From Symbiodinium natans (lineage: Eukaryota; Sar; Dinophyceae; Suessiales; Symbiodiniaceae), in the NCBI GenBank assembly GCA_905221605.1, contig CAJNDS010002849.1:146963-210962 (forward strand): a DNA stretch of 64,000 nucleotides, in the 5' to 3' direction. Positions 63,395-64,000 of the stretch are shown here, in pieces. The first letter of the stretch is position 1. Each line of letters begins with the position of its first letter. The notes beneath the pieces were generated by a model, which worked only from the letters and a program-made list of their open reading frames with translations, did not search any database and had not been told where the DNA came from. Made by a program: the position numbers and the translations under genes.

Positions 63395-63495
63395 GCCCCC
63401 CCTGGCAAAGGGCCCCCTTTAAACCCCCCTTTAAGCCCCCCTTAACCCCCTTTAAAGGGGTCCCTGCAAAGGGGGTTCCTTTGGGGGGGGGGGGA
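63395..63495. repeat. C-rich/G-rich foldback with perfect 10-bp stem
   Basis: AACCCCCTTT at 63444-63453 pairs with AAAGGGGGTT at 63468-63477 over a 14-base loop, within longer C-run (left) and G-run (right) flanks. Similar to the foldback near 24060-24195. Confidence 0.6.
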
Positions 63496-63499
63496 GGGG

Positions 63500-63881
63500 G
63501 GAAGGCAAAGGGTCAAATACTTGCTGGAAAATTGTAGGCGGCAAAGAAGGCTCTCCAAAGGCACGTTGAAGAAAAACCGCAACCCTTGCGGTTGTGTTGG
63601 ACCACTCCAAATTGTAAGTTTCAATGTTCTGGTTTGCAACGGAAGCGGCAAGGGCCTTAAATGGCATCAAGGAATTGAACTGGTTGCACTTGGCCTAAAT
63701 TCTGAGTACTGGTGCCCAAGTGTTTAAGAGCCTCAAAGCGAAATCCGGACAAACGCATTAAAGCCGGTTGCTGCGCTAACCTGGCGGTTTCTAGATTTGT
63801 GTGCTTGGCTCCGCCCAGGCCTTTAAGGCCTTCTGCAATGCCTGGACCAAGGAGTTCTTGGAAGTTTTCAACTCTAAACAT
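63500..63881 (-). pseudogene. frameshifted ORF, possibly element-derived
   Basis: From 63881 the frame reads ENFQELLGPGIAEGLKGLGG, LETARLAQQPALMRLSGFRF, EALKHLGTSTQNLGQVQPVQ, FLDAI and stops; the next frame continues SLMPFKALAASVANQNIETY, NLEWSNTTARVAVFLQRAFG, EPSLPPTIFQQVFD. Both halves look coding and join near 63670, so a single frame slip or tiny intron is likely. No family recognised; a gag-like or gene fragment are both possible. Confidence 0.4.
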
Positions 63882-63922
63882 ACTTTGTCTTGAAAATAAG
63901 ATTTATTCCTTTTTAAAAAGGG

Positions 63923-63990
63923 AACAAAACAAGATTTGAAGGTGAAATTTAGATATTATAAATTTTACTTTCTTTAAATCTTGTTTTGTT
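63923..63990. mobile_element. AT-rich palindrome (possible MITE end or foldback)
   Basis: AACAAAACAAGATTT at 63923-63937 pairs perfectly with AAATCTTGTTTTGTT at 63976-63990; weaker pairing continues inward (GTGAAATTTA against TAAATTT-type words). The surrounding 63880-64000 is much more AT-rich than the rest of the window. The window ends here, so the full element is not visible. Confidence 0.6.
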
Positions 63991-64000
63991 ATTTGGCTTT

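Overview
This window looks like nuclear DNA of a dinoflagellate. I infer this from several independent signs: many TTTAGGG-type telomere-like arrays scattered inside the window; a minus-strand tyrosine-recombinase-like protein joined to a dual-specificity-phosphatase-like domain, a combination I recall as amplified in dinoflagellate genomes; a multi-exon pentatricopeptide-repeat (PPR) gene; very low coding density; and a large share of micro- and minisatellite DNA. Nothing suggests a bacterium: there are no operons, ribosome binding sites or long conserved ORFs. I cannot name the genus.

Layout: 0.5-4.3 kb holds three G-rich-strand TTTAGGG arrays separated by GC-rich, hairpin-forming spacers and a 108-111 bp tandem repeat. 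7.5-10.1 kb carries the recombinase/phosphatase-like gene (minus strand), the longest credible coding region. 12-28 kb holds scattered protein-like minus-strand open segments (putative exons), several with hydrophobic stretches that could belong to membrane proteins. It also holds a ~170 bp tandem repeat that carries an exon-like unit, and a degenerate C-rich telomere-like block at 23.3-23.8 kb. 31-37.5 kb has further putative exons, including one with a cysteine-rich GCC2/GCC3-like motif. 37.86-39.98 kb is a 2.1 kb GT/GC-rich satellite with several 10-bp sub-repeats. 40.4-43.3 kb has more minus-strand candidate exons. 43.6-45.1 kb is repeats (a 125-147 bp tandem repeat, then degenerate CCCTAAA arrays around a CTATGCATAGGGG-rich insert). 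45.3-52.6 kb has candidate exons on both strands. 53.6-57.5 kb is the PPR gene (minus). 57.5-58.5 kb is a protein-like minus-strand region with one in-frame TGA. 58.56-59.05 kb is a TTTAGGGGG-type array ending at a foldback inverted repeat. 61.5-63.9 kb contains a broken Ty3/gypsy-type integrase fragment on the minus strand, interrupted by a 52-bp tandem repeat, and a frameshifted ORF next to a terminal AT-rich palindrome.

How the parts fit: the recognisable coding signals (recombinase, PPR, integrase, GCC2/GCC3-like exon and most candidate exons) share the minus strand, which fits the unidirectional gene arrays known in dinoflagellates. Most exon calls rest on the look of the translation and on splice-like borders only, and their confidences are set accordingly.
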